Source: Saccharophagus degradans 2-40
Lineage (GTDB): Bacteria; Pseudomonadota; Gammaproteobacteria; Pseudomonadales; Cellvibrionaceae
DNA: 64,000 bases
Assembly: GCF_000013665.1 (NCBI RefSeq)
Contig: NC_007912.1
Location: 930,001-994,000, forward strand
Direction of reading: 5' to 3'
Positions 45,634 to 54,414 of this stretch are shown in pieces. Each line of letters starts with the position of its first letter. Position 1 is the first letter of the stretch. Below the pieces are notes generated by a model that did not search any database, was not told where the DNA came from, and was given only the letters and a program-made list of their open reading frames with translations. Both the position numbers and the translations under genes were made by a program.

Positions 45634-46056
45634 ATGCAAGCAACGGTAAAATGGGTAGACGGCAAAATGTTTCTTGGCGAATCCGGCAGCGGTCACACCG
45701 TTGTAATGGATGGCCCGCCCGACCATGGCGGTCGCAATATGGGCGTGCGCCCTATGGAAATGATTCTGTTGGGCTTAGGTGGTTGTGCCTCATTCGATGT
45801 TATTAGTATTCTTGAAAAAACACGTCAAAAGGTGTCCGATTGCCGCGTGGAGCTTTCAGCTGAGCGAGCAGAAGGCGTGCCCTCACCGTTTACTAAAATT
45901 CATTTAAAGTTTGTTGTAACAGGCGTTGCTTTAAAAGAAGTGCAGGTTAAAAAAGCAGTAGAGCTATCGGCAGAAAAATACTGTTCAGCTTCTATTATGC
46001 TAGGGGCCGCGGGTGTAGAGCTTACGCACAGTTTTGAGGTGGTCGAGGCAGCTTAA
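45634..46056 (+). CDS. OsmC family peroxiredoxin-like protein
   Basis: 140-residue OsmC/Ohr-fold protein. Both redox cysteines are present: Cys51 in GLGGCASFDV and Cys117 in EKYCSASIML. Such proteins reduce organic hydroperoxides using lipoyl-type or thiol donors. The subgroup (YhfA-like, found beside vfr in Pseudomonas) is not well studied. AGGTTAG precedes the start. It is followed by its own terminator. Confidence 0.93.
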   Translation: MQATVKWVDGKMFLGESGSGHTVVMDGPPDHGGRNMGVRPMEMILLGLGGCASFDVISILEKTRQKVSDCRVELSAERAEGVPSPFTKIHLKFVVTGVALKEVQVKKAVELSAEKYCSASIMLGAAGVELTHSFEVVEAA

Positions 46057-46090
46057 TACTCGATGAGCGCTAGAACATCTTTCCCGCTAA

Positions 46091-46117
46091 AGCCCGCAGT
46101 TAAACGCGGGCTTTTTT
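46091..46117 (+). terminator. Terminator after osmC-family gene
   Basis: Stem AGCCCGC / GCGGGCT with an 8-nt loop and a TTTTTT tail. Confidence 0.92.
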
Positions 46118-46127
46118 GTGGCCGCGC

Positions 46128-46934
46128 CTAAAATAGCTTAAGTAAGTCGTGGCCGAGAAAAATAACAATTTCAACTGCAATTAACGCGATGATTATGCAC
46201 TCTAAAAAGGACGAGTGGTGATGCTTTTGTTCGTCGCCTAGCATTGAAAGCAGAGCACCTAGGGTATCTATTTTTTGTTGAATTAGCGCTAATCTCGGCG
46301 GCAGTTCAAGGTAGCGCGATATGCTTTGGTAGTAGCTTTCAAGTTCGGGGTATTCCCAAAAAAACTCTGGCACGTCGAGTAAATCAAACTTTAAAATAAT
46401 ATCGCTCTTTGCTTTAAACAGCTGCCCGCGCAATTTGGCAATTTTTTTAGACGACATTTTAATGGTGCCATACTGCACAAGCTGGTCTGCAATTATGTCG
46501 TTTTCATTCAGTAGAGCGAGCACGCGCGACTCAAAACTGGCAAGTTTGCAGCTTTGCGCAATACCGTGGCTAACGGCCAAAAGGGTAAGCGGCTCGTTAT
46601 TATCCATGTAGATATGATCTTCGTGGATACGGAACGTGTCGGAAGTGCTAAACGAAAACTGGTCGCTTTCTGCTTTGTCGAGTGGGTCTATTGCAAATGG
46701 CAGTAGCCAGTCGAATTGATCTAGGCAGGCTTCGGGTGAATCGCTAACGGGCTCACGGGGGTTGGACCATTCGACAACGGTGCCGTAATCGAAAATAAAA
46801 AGTGTGCCGGCTAAGCGGTTAACTACCCAGCAGTCTTTATAGCGCTTGGAATAATTCTCGTCGGATAGTTGCCTGCGCAACGCAGGCAGGTCGAATTTCT
46901 TCGCCAAACATTGGCCAATTATACGGTGAGTCAT
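46128..46934 (-). CDS. RMD1/YagE (DUF155) family membrane protein
   Basis: 268-residue protein of the RMD1/Sif2 (DUF155) family, known from yeast and as the mitochondrial RMND1 of animals; bacterial members are uncharacterised. It shows the family marks IFDYGTVVEWSN, LAVSHGIAQSCKLASFESRVLALL, DVPEFFWEYPELESYYQSISRYLELPPRL, and a C-terminal membrane anchor after LECIIIALIAVEIVIFLG. Start ATG 46934 has GGAAG 6 bases upstream. It follows coq7 on the same strand with a long hairpin in between. Confidence 0.85.
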   Translation of the reverse strand: MTHRIIGQCLAKKFDLPALRRQLSDENYSKRYKDCWVVNRLAGTLFIFDYGTVVEWSNPREPVSDSPEACLDQFDWLLPFAIDPLDKAESDQFSFSTSDTFRIHEDHIYMDNNEPLTLLAVSHGIAQSCKLASFESRVLALLNENDIIADQLVQYGTIKMSSKKIAKLRGQLFKAKSDIILKFDLLDVPEFFWEYPELESYYQSISRYLELPPRLALIQQKIDTLGALLSMLGDEQKHHHSSFLECIIIALIAVEIVIFLGHDLLKLF

Positions 46935-46992
46935 GGAAGTGCTTCCAATCAAGCGTGAAAAGGCCTAGGCAATAGGGCTGGGCCTAGGGGCT

Positions 46993-47037
46993 AACAATAT
47001 AGAGAAACAGTCGCGGTGAGTGCTTGTCTATATTGTT
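46993..47037 (-). repeat. 11-bp inverted repeat between coq7 and the RMD1-family gene
   Basis: AACAATATAGA (46993-47003) and TCTATATTGTT (47027-47037) are perfect inverted copies flanking a 23-nt loop. It could be a regulatory hairpin in the coq7-RMD1 transcript or an operator for the downstream gene. A repeated GGCCTAGG lies at 46966-46990 beside it. Confidence 0.6.
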
Positions 47038-47083
47038 GGGCTTGAGTGGGCGCAAAGCCTAAATGCTAGGCTAAGAGGGTGCG

Positions 47084-47734
47084 CTATATGTGGAAGCTGG
47101 TCTCTGTCATTACTTTAGACATTACGGTCATGCCCATTTTTACCGGTTTAGGAAAATTGTAACCACCTGCGGCGAGGGCCGTTTGCGCGTGCTTAGCTTC
47201 ATCAATAAGCATTTGCTCTACAATAACGCGAGATGCTGCATCCTGCTGTGGTAGGCGTGCTAGGTGCTCTTGTAGATGCTTGCACACTTGATCTTCGGTG
47301 GCGGCTACAAACCCCAAGCTTACCTTATCGCTTATTAACCCTGCCGCCGCACCAATAGAAAACGAAAGCGTATACCAAACGGGGTTTAAAAAGCTGGTGT
47401 GGCTGCCTAGGGCTTTTACGCGCTCTTCACACCATGCTAGGTGATCTTGCTCTTCGTCTGCGGCGTTGTTCATTTCTTGGCGTATTTCAGGCAGTTTGGC
47501 GGTTAGGGCCTGGCCTTGGTATAGCGCTTGGGCACACACTTCGCCCGTGTGGTTTACGCGCATTAACGACGCCGACAAGCGCTTTTCTGCATCGCTTAGT
47601 TCGCCGCATTCTGCTTTGGGGCTGGGGCGGGAATGGGGTTTGGTGTCGGGCGATAAGGCTCGCAGTGCTTTATCTACTTCACCTACCAGCTTGTCGATAA
47701 AGCTAAGGTTTCTAGATGCGGCAGCATGGGTCAT
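47084..47734 (-). CDS. coq7: Ubiquinone biosynthesis hydroxylase Coq7
   Basis: 216-residue di-iron carboxylate hydroxylase for the last ring hydroxylation of ubiquinone (3-demethylubiquinol to the catechol precursor). It replaces UbiF in many pseudomonads. Iron ligands are in NHTGEVCAQ (Glu65), EEQDHLAW (Glu95, His98), the middle EDQVCKHL region and [10 protein letters not shown]. The length and the location next to osmC and vfr match Pseudomonas coq7. Confidence 0.96.
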
Positions 47735-47921
47735 TGGGGGTGGCCTTTTCGATTAGGTGTAGTGAACTTGGTTGTACAATTTTAGCCCTGTAAGTGTACG
47801 ACGCGCACTTTTAAAAGCAATCGTTAAAACAATATTTTTTGATATGGCACAATAGAGGGCTCTGGCTAACCCCAGACCCTATTAAATTTTATTTCACGCT
47901 GATTATCAGGGCCGAAACTGC

Positions 47922-49415
47922 ATGAATAACCATGATTTAAAACTGGTGCTTAACTCGAATGTCGCGCTTGTTGTAATAGAAACCTACGACGAGTCACGGG
48001 CGTTAGAGCTGCTTAAAAACTATTTTCGCTCTACCAATATGCCGGTTTATAAGTGGTCCATTACCGAAGGGGTAAATGAGTTGGGCTATGGTTTGCAGCC
48101 CAGAGCCACCAATAATAACTGCGAGCCACAGGAAGCCTTGGCGCATATCAAGTCGCACAGCCGCGCAAGTGCGTTTATTTTGTGCGATTTTCACCCGTGG
48201 ATAGAAGATGCCAAAATAACGCGTCAGCTAAAGGATATTGCCCTTAGCCATATGTCGTCGAGTTACGGTTCGGCCAAGCATAAACTTATATTTATTAGCC
48301 ATAAGTTTAGCCTGCCGCCCGAGCTAACCCGCTATGCCGCCTGCGTTAGCCTTTCTATGCCTACCGATGAAGAGATTCTGGCCATTATTCGCGACGAGGC
48401 GCGTCTGTGGGCTAGCGAGAAGGGCGCCCTGCGAATTAAAACCGACAATGTCACCCTTAAAAAACTGGTTTCAAACTTGCGCGGTTTGCCTCACCAAGAT
48501 GTGCGCAGGCTCGCTCACGGTGCTATCGCCGACGATGGCGCTATCACCGAAGCCGATTTACCGGAGGTTACCAAGGCGAAGTTTGCGCTAATGGAAATGG
48601 ATGGCGTATTGCATTTTGAGTACAGCACAGCGCATATGAAAGACGTAGCGGGCCTAGAGAACCTAAAGGGCTGGTTACTAGATAGGCAGCACGCGTTAAA
48701 GCAAGCGGACGAAAGCAGCTCGTTAGATAGACCTAAGGGCGTGTTGCTGTTTGGTGTGCAGGGTGGGGGTAAGAGTTTGGCCGCCAAGGCTATTGCCGGC
48801 GTATGGGGCTTGCCTTTGTTGCGCTTAGATATGGCGAGTTTGTTTAACAAGTTTGTGGGCGAAACCGAACGCAACCTGCGCGATGCACTCAAGCTAGCCG
48901 ATTTAATGTCCCCTTGTGTGTTGTGGATAGACGAGCTAGAAAAAGGCATGGCGTCTGGGGAAAGCGATTCCGGTACCCCCAAGCGTTTGCTTGGTACCTT
49001 GCTTACTTGGATGGCGGAGCGCAAAAGCCAAGTTTTTATGGTGGCCACCAGCAACGATATTAGTCAATTGCCGCCAGAGCTAATGCGCAAAGGGCGCTTT
49101 GATGAAATATTCTTTGTGGATTTGCCCAGTGCCGAAGTGCGCGAGGCGATATTCGCTATTCACCTAAATAAGCGAGGCCACGAAGCGGCAAAGTTTAATT
49201 TAAAGTATTTGGCTCAGTTGGCAGAAGGGTTTACCGGTGCCGAAATTGAGCAGGCGGTGGTATCTGCTATTTATGCGGCTATGGCTGCAAATGCCCAACT
49301 ACAGCCGCGCAATATCGAGAAGGCTATTCAAAATACGCAGCCGCTATCGGTTGTTATGGCAGAGAAAATGGCAGAGCTTCGCCACTGGGCGCAGCAGCGT
49401 GCGGTTTTTGCTTAG
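47922..49415 (+). CDS. Ycf46-like AAA ATPase
   Basis: 497-residue AAA protein of the Ycf46/FtsH-like group without protease or membrane segment. An N-terminal domain of about 230 residues (LVLNSNVALVVIETYDESRALELL) precedes one AAA module: Walker A GVQGGGKSLAAKAIA, Walker B CVLWIDELEKG, sensor VATSND, and Arg finger region RKGRFDEIFFVDLP. A C-terminal helical lid ends it. Function is unknown in most bacteria; the plastid homologue has been tied to photosynthetic regulation. It stands alone. Confidence 0.85.
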   Translation: MNNHDLKLVLNSNVALVVIETYDESRALELLKNYFRSTNMPVYKWSITEGVNELGYGLQPRATNNNCEPQEALAHIKSHSRASAFILCDFHPWIEDAKITRQLKDIALSHMSSSYGSAKHKLIFISHKFSLPPELTRYAACVSLSMPTDEEILAIIRDEARLWASEKGALRIKTDNVTLKKLVSNLRGLPHQDVRRLAHGAIADDGAITEADLPEVTKAKFALMEMDGVLHFEYSTAHMKDVAGLENLKGWLLDRQHALKQADESSSLDRPKGVLLFGVQGGGKSLAAKAIAGVWGLPLLRLDMASLFNKFVGETERNLRDALKLADLMSPCVLWIDELEKGMASGESDSGTPKRLLGTLLTWMAERKSQVFMVATSNDISQLPPELMRKGRFDEIFFVDLPSAEVREAIFAIHLNKRGHEAAKFNLKYLAQLAEGFTGAEIEQAVVSAIYAAMAANAQLQPRNIEKAIQNTQPLSVVMAEKMAELRHWAQQRAVFA

Positions 49416-49524
49416 CGGTTGTTGGTTGCTTTAACTGCTCAATTTGGCTGCCCAGTTTGGTTATCCGTTTTAGCTGTGTGCTGATAAGAGTAAGTAAAGG
49501 TAATAATAAATAGATTAGCCACAA

Positions 49525-49560
49525 AAAAGCCCTGCTAATGGATGTTAGCAGGGCTTTTTA
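49525..49560. terminator. Strong bidirectional terminator
   Basis: AAAAAGCCCTGCTAA / TTAGCAGGGCTTTTT, a perfect stem with A-tract and T-tract on both sides, serves both the AAA ATPase (+) and the aminopeptidase (-). Confidence 0.95.
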
Positions 49561-49582
49561 TTCGGCAATTACACCTTTGCAT

Positions 49583-52303
49583 TTACAGTTGTTTGCCAAT
49601 CGCTACGCAGCGTTCATCTTCTTGCTTGCTTATGCGCAACTGTTTGTTTAGCACTGGGTTAAGGTTGCTGTATTTTTCTATCGCTTTTTCTAGCTGTGCA
49701 ATACTTGCCTCGGTGCAGGTGGTGGGCAGCAATGCTTTGCTGTAACGCGCTAAAAATCGCTCGTCCTTGGCGCGGGCCAAATCTGGTAAAGCTTGTATTA
49801 GCTTATCTGAATATTGCTCTAGCAACTCAGTTTGGTTTGCTGGGAACAAGTTCTCCATTACCTCGGTAATTTCTGCCAGTTTGTATCTGCCATCTATACC
49901 AATAATTTGATCGAACCACTTACTTTTGTTGCTATTGCCGGGGCGCGCTGCGTTGGCGGCTAGCGCTTTTAGTTTGCCTCGGTCGGATGCGTCGCGGTGG
50001 ATCTCCTTTTTAGTGAGGGTTAAATAATCGCTAAATGCATAGGCGTTTAAGTTAACGATTATGTTCCAGCGTCTATCTTGGTCTAACTCCAATCCCTCAA
50101 TACTTTTTTTGCCGGTAATTAAATTGCGCATATGGTTGAGGTGCTGTTTGCCGCTGGCAACACTTGTCCATGCGTCAAAGTAGGTTTTTTGCTCATCAGA
50201 CCCTGGCGCTTGCTGAGCAATACTCTGCCACAAAAAGTCAGCAATTTTCGCCCGTTGTTGTGCATAGGTTTTACCGGTTTTATCTAACACCCAGTAGTAG
50301 TTGTTGGCGTGAATAAGCTGGCTAACTACCTGATTGGTAATACGCACTGAGTCTTCTTGCGTGAGTTTGCTGGTGGCAAAAGCAATAAACTCATCTAGTG
50401 TAATGTTGTGTTCGTGTACGCCGTCCCACAGGCTTTGCCACAGCATAATGCGCAGGTTATTGTCGTCGAATTGTAAAATATGCTGCTTGAGTGTTTCGCT
50501 GGAGGTGTTATCGAGAGCAACTTTTACGTAGGCCCAATCATCTAAATTGGGGTAAATTAAATCTGGGCAGGCAAGACTACTGGTTAATTCTACCTGTGTA
50601 CTTTCACCTTTATACAGCACCGGAATAGCAGCAATTTGCTGGGCTTCTTGCCCTTCGCTTACGGTGTATAAACCCAATTGGGTGCGTTGGGAACGCAAAG
50701 TGGGTAAATCCATATCCTGCGGGCTGGTTTGAATAAGCGTAATGCTTTTTAGTTGCTCGCTCTCGCACGTAAACTCTGTACGCAGCGTGTTTACCCCGGC
50801 TTCATACAGCCATTGCTGTGTCCACTCGGTTAAATCTTTGCCGGCCGCTTGGCTAAGTGCACCTATAAAATCTTCGAGTTCGGTATTGCCATAGCTGTGC
50901 GTCTTTAGGTAGTTGGCAACGCCTTTGCGGAAGTTCTCTTCGCCTAAATAATAGGGTAGCTGTTTTAATACCGAAGCACCCTTGCCGTAGGTAATGCCGT
51001 CGAAATTGGTAAAAGCGTCGGCAGTGGTGTGCACCGGTAGTTCAATAGGGTGGGTGGTTACCTGTTCGTCGGTGCGATAAGCCCATTGTTTGGTGCGCGA
51101 GTAAAACGTGCCCCAGGCGCTGTCAAACTCGCTTGCTTGGGCAAGCTCTAGGTTGGCCATGTAGGTGGCGAAGCTCTCGTTTAACCACAGGCCGTTCCAC
51201 CAATCCATAGTCACTAAATCACCAAACCACATGTGCGCCATTTCGTGGGCAATAACGTTGGCGAGTCGCGCGCGTTGCGCCTCTACTTTTTTGCCGCGGC
51301 TAACAAAGCGTTCGGTGAAGGTTACCGCCGCTAAGTTTTCCATGGCGCCGGCGTTAAAATCGGGCACGATTATTTGATCGTACTTGCCAAAGGGGTAGGG
51401 CAATTCGAAATAATCGTTAAAAAAGCCAAAGCTTTGTTTGGTGGGGGTGAACCAATCGTCTAGCACTACGTACTGTGCCAGCTCTTCTCGGGCAAATAAT
51501 CGCAGAGGAATGGTAATGTCTTCGCTTTCGAATGTGTCTTCCCATACGTGGTAGGGCCCTGCATGCAGAGGAAATATATACGACGATATAGGCGCTGTAG
51601 TGGGGAAGCGCCAAATTTTAATGCCCTCTTGCTCGCTAACAGAGCTTTCGCGCGTAGCCGAAATAACTTGCCATTCGGTGGGTGCCGTTACTACTAGGTC
51701 GTAGCGCGCCTTGATATTGGGCTGATCAAAATGCGGGTACATTTTGTTAGCGTTGTAAGGCTCGAAGTTGGAATACAAATACACGCGCCCAGTTTCGCTA
51801 TCTTGGTAGCGGTGCAAACCGTCGCCATCGGTTGAATACGGGCGTGAGTAGCCAATGCGCAGTATATGCTTACCTGCACTGACTTCCGCGGCTGGTATTG
51901 TGATGAACCACTTGTTGTAATCCCACTTTATGTCTTTGCCATCTAGGCTTAAACGCTTTACTTCGCCGCCGTTAAAATCAACGGTAATGTCAGATTTGTT
52001 GCCTTCGGCCAACTCGAACTCGATATTTGCCGAGCCTTCGAAGTTGGGTGAGGTTTTATCTAGCTCAAAACTAAGTGCGTAGTGCACATTGCTTATCTGG
52101 CTGGCGCGCATTGCTGCGTAATCTTGCTCTAAGTGTGCGTGTTGATTGCGCACCAACGCTTGGGTATGTGGCGCAGCCACTTTAGCGGGAGCTGGTGTTG
52201 TGTCGTCACTGCTGGAGCGCGTTTCGTGGCCGCCGCAGGCCGTTAACAGGCCCAAGCTAAAAAGCAGTGGCAGAGCGAGGGTTTTGGAAGTTTTACCTAC
52301 CAT
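49583..52303 (-). CDS. M1 family aminopeptidase N, lipoprotein
   Basis: 906-residue zinc aminopeptidase. The signal ends in a lipobox LLTAC (Cys23), so it is an envelope lipoprotein, unlike cytoplasmic PepN. It has the exopeptidase motif GAMEN in DFNAGAMENLAAVTF and the zinc site HEMAH with downstream Glu in LWLNESFATYM. The catalytic Tyr region is YGKGASVLKQLPYYLG. A C-terminal ERAP1-like helical domain (about 560-900) ends it. It probably trims peptides outside the cytoplasm. It is monocistronic. Confidence 0.95.
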   Translation of the reverse strand: MVGKTSKTLALPLLFSLGLLTACGGHETRSSSDDTTPAPAKVAAPHTQALVRNQHAHLEQDYAAMRASQISNVHYALSFELDKTSPNFEGSANIEFELAEGNKSDITVDFNGGEVKRLSLDGKDIKWDYNKWFITIPAAEVSAGKHILRIGYSRPYSTDGDGLHRYQDSETGRVYLYSNFEPYNANKMYPHFDQPNIKARYDLVVTAPTEWQVISATRESSVSEQEGIKIWRFPTTAPISSYIFPLHAGPYHVWEDTFESEDITIPLRLFAREELAQYVVLDDWFTPTKQSFGFFNDYFELPYPFGKYDQIIVPDFNAGAMENLAAVTFTERFVSRGKKVEAQRARLANVIAHEMAHMWFGDLVTMDWWNGLWLNESFATYMANLELAQASEFDSAWGTFYSRTKQWAYRTDEQVTTHPIELPVHTTADAFTNFDGITYGKGASVLKQLPYYLGEENFRKGVANYLKTHSYGNTELEDFIGALSQAAGKDLTEWTQQWLYEAGVNTLRTEFTCESEQLKSITLIQTSPQDMDLPTLRSQRTQLGLYTVSEGQEAQQIAAIPVLYKGESTQVELTSSLACPDLIYPNLDDWAYVKVALDNTSSETLKQHILQFDDNNLRIMLWQSLWDGVHEHNITLDEFIAFATSKLTQEDSVRITNQVVSQLIHANNYYWVLDKTGKTYAQQRAKIADFLWQSIAQQAPGSDEQKTYFDAWTSVASGKQHLNHMRNLITGKKSIEGLELDQDRRWNIIVNLNAYAFSDYLTLTKKEIHRDASDRGKLKALAANAARPGNSNKSKWFDQIIGIDGRYKLAEITEVMENLFPANQTELLEQYSDKLIQALPDLARAKDERFLARYSKALLPTTCTEASIAQLEKAIEKYSNLNPVLNKQLRISKQEDERCVAIGKQL

Positions 52304-52518
52304 GATCAGGTCCTTTGAGTATCTAAAATAAGGGGGTGATAGCTAAGCAAGCGCTGTTTTTGTTGTTGTGGCACTTTGGCTATTAGAAATTATTGCGCTC
52401 GATTATAACCACGGAATAGCTACCGCTGCTATGGTGTGCGTCTTAAGTTGGGCGATTAATAAATGCCATTTCTAAACGCCAGCGGGGTATATAAGTTATA
52501 ATCCGCCCAGCGCACTCA

Positions 52519-52542
52519 TTCAGCCCTTCAGCCCTTCAGCCT
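52519..52542. repeat. Three tandem 8-bp repeats (TTCAGCCC)
   Basis: Three head-to-tail copies of TTCAGCCC, the last with one change. Confidence 0.85.
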
Positions 52543-52623
52543 TCTGTTATTTGCCCTATCCTTAGGTGCGCAATTGTTTGGCCTGTAGGAGCGCCTCTTT
52601 TAAAGCTCGGCTGCTATACTTTT

Positions 52624-52662
52624 TACTAATGCAATTTACTAGTGCAATTTATTAGTTCAATG
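52624..52662. repeat. Three tandem 13-bp repeats upstream of the SDR gene
   Basis: TACTAATGCAATT, TACTAGTGCAATT and TATTAGTTCAATG follow one another without gap, 84 bp before the SDR start. Helical phasing (13 bp) and position suggest an operator, but no regulator is known. Confidence 0.75.
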
Positions 52663-52745
52663 GTGTTAAATTGTTTGCCAGTAGCTGTATCTATCACCAA
52701 GAAAATAACATCCAATATTACAATCGAAGGTAAACACTTCCCATT

Positions 52746-53513
52746 ATGCTGCTTAGCAATCTCTACCCAAGCCTACAAAACAAAGTTGTATTTATTACCG
52801 GTGGTGCAACCGGTATAGGCGCTGTATTGGTGGAGCAGTTTGTGAAGCAAGGGGCGCAAGTGGCCTTTGTAGATATCGCCGAGCAAGAAGCCAATGCGCT
52901 TGTTGAGCGCTGTACACAAGCGCACTGGTTAGCACCGCGTTTTTACCCTTGTGATATTACCAACGTAAAAGCGCTGCAGGCAGTTATAGCGCAAGTAAAA
53001 CAGGACATAGGCGCAATAAGCGTGCTGGTGAATAACGCCGGCTCTGACGAGCGCCACGACTACACCCAAGTAACTGAAGAATATTGGGATAGCCGTATGC
53101 ACGTAAACCTAAAGCACAGCTTCTTCGCTATTCAAGCGTGTGTAGAGCATATGAAGGCGCTGGGTGGTGGTTCTATAATCAATTTTGGTTCTGCCAGTTG
53201 GCATCAGCGCCAAGGTGGTATGCCGGGTTACACCTCGGCCAAAGCCGGTATTGAGGGGCTAAGCCGGGGTATGGCCGATGAGTTGGGGGCGCACCGTATT
53301 CGAATTAATACTGTGGTACCAGGCTGGGTAATGACCGAACGCCAAATGCGTATGTGGGTAGACAAAGCCACGCAGCAGCAAATTGAAAATGCCCAATGTA
53401 TAGATGATCACCTGCAGCCAGCGGATATTGCCGCAATGGTGTTGTTTTTAGCATCTGACGATAGCCGCCTGTGCACGGCGCAAAAATTTATTGTGGATGG
53501 CGGGGCGATTTAA
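52746..53513 (+). CDS. SDR-family NAD(P)-dependent oxidoreductase
   Basis: 255-residue classical short-chain dehydrogenase. It has cofactor loop TGGATGIG, acidic FVDIAE after beta-2 (favouring NAD), NNAGSDE, the Ser of NFGSASW, and catalytic YTSAKAG (Tyr-x3-Lys). The C-terminus is KFIVDGGAI. By resemblance it could be an aldose 1-dehydrogenase of an oxidative sugar pathway (galactose, arabinose or fucose type), but the substrate is not proved. It stands alone, preceded by two repeat clusters. Confidence 0.85.
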   Translation: MLLSNLYPSLQNKVVFITGGATGIGAVLVEQFVKQGAQVAFVDIAEQEANALVERCTQAHWLAPRFYPCDITNVKALQAVIAQVKQDIGAISVLVNNAGSDERHDYTQVTEEYWDSRMHVNLKHSFFAIQACVEHMKALGGGSIINFGSASWHQRQGGMPGYTSAKAGIEGLSRGMADELGAHRIRINTVVPGWVMTERQMRMWVDKATQQQIENAQCIDDHLQPADIAAMVLFLASDDSRLCTAQKFIVDGGAI

Positions 53514-53543
53514 CCTTCAAGTAAGCCGTTTCTTGTAACTTTT

Positions 53544-54137
53544 GTGAATTCTGTAAAAAGCATGCCTAAATTATTCTTCTTGCGACCTGCATCATTTATA
53601 TCCGCTCGATTGTGCTTGATGGCACTGCTTATTGTTGGCTTGGCTAGCTGCGGTAAAAAGGTGGACTTAAAAGACCCTAAACACTACCAAAAGGGGCCGA
53701 TAAGTTTTAATTACCCCGCCAATTGGAGTATTGATCAAGAGCAGGCCGATGACGATATTCAATATATTGTTATAGAAAGCCCCGGCAGTGGTTTGTTTGT
53801 TGTACAGGCACACACCAGCGCATACGCGATGGACCTTAACGACTTCGCGGAATGGTTCTCGGAAGAAGCGGCTGCGAATATGCCCATTGTAAAGCGCAGT
53901 ATCGGCGAATTTACCCCTATTGAAGCTTTACCTAGTAAAGCCCTTAAGGCGGGCATAGCCGAGGATTTTTCGATTAGCCTATTTGGCCAGCAAGTACCCC
54001 ACAAAGCCGCTTACTACCTAGCCGAAGAAGGCGATCTGCACGCTTTTATCATCACCCAATACCGCGAAGATATAAGCACCGAACTCGCCCCTGGCTACAA
54101 ATTAATATTCGATACCCTAAAAGTTGCGCCACTGTAA
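53544..54137 (+). CDS. Small lipoprotein of unknown function
   Basis: 197-residue predicted lipoprotein (lipobox GLASC, Cys36) with a KKVDLKDPKHYQ start and a domain of about 150 residues beginning ISFNYPANWSIDQE, typical of photosystem II PsbP-like or DUF1795-type beta proteins that recognise little sequence. It is 30 bp after the SDR gene and may be co-transcribed. The GTG start at 53544 or the ATG at 53562 are both possible. No catalytic motif is seen. Confidence 0.7.
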   Translation: MNSVKSMPKLFFLRPASFISARLCLMALLIVGLASCGKKVDLKDPKHYQKGPISFNYPANWSIDQEQADDDIQYIVIESPGSGLFVVQAHTSAYAMDLNDFAEWFSEEAAANMPIVKRSIGEFTPIEALPSKALKAGIAEDFSISLFGQQVPHKAAYYLAEEGDLHAFIITQYREDISTELAPGYKLIFDTLKVAPL

Positions 54138-54270
54138 TATCTCTGCGCAACTATCTGTTATCTGTCTCCTCCCGCTTTGGCCCACTTCTTGCTCTAACCC
54201 TCTTGTCAGTCTGTAAATCTTTGATCGTCATCTCCCTTTGACCGTTAAAGCAGCTTTATACGTAATTTTT

Positions 54271-54287
54271 GCGCCCAGTTTGGGCGC
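54271..54287. repeat. Hairpin GCGCCCA-GTT-TGGGCGC
   Basis: A perfect 7-bp GC-rich stem with a 3-nt loop, 128 bp before the nitrate-reductase FAD gene. It may terminate the lipoprotein gene or belong to a leader of the nas operon; the following T-run is poor. Confidence 0.45.
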
Positions 54288-54414
54288 GCTTTACCCGCTT
54301 TAGGTGAGAAATCGAAAAAATCACAGATTTGGCATTCGAATTTATGCTTTATTTTGGTGCGTCTTTAGCGGTATATGCGCCAAGTTAGTCGAGAGAGAGG
54401 TCCGGTTAGCCACA

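Larger units (their letters stand above)
52304..52745. other. Gene-free stretch between aminopeptidase and SDR
   Basis: 442 bp without a credible gene. It carries an 8-bp triplet repeat (TTCAGCCC, 52519-52542) and a 13-bp triplet repeat (52624-52662), both upstream of the SDR gene. Confidence 0.5.

Noticed and set aside
54304-54414. N-terminal extension of the nitrate-reductase FAD subunit
   Set aside because: The added 37 residues are not like the family, which starts just before the FAD loop.
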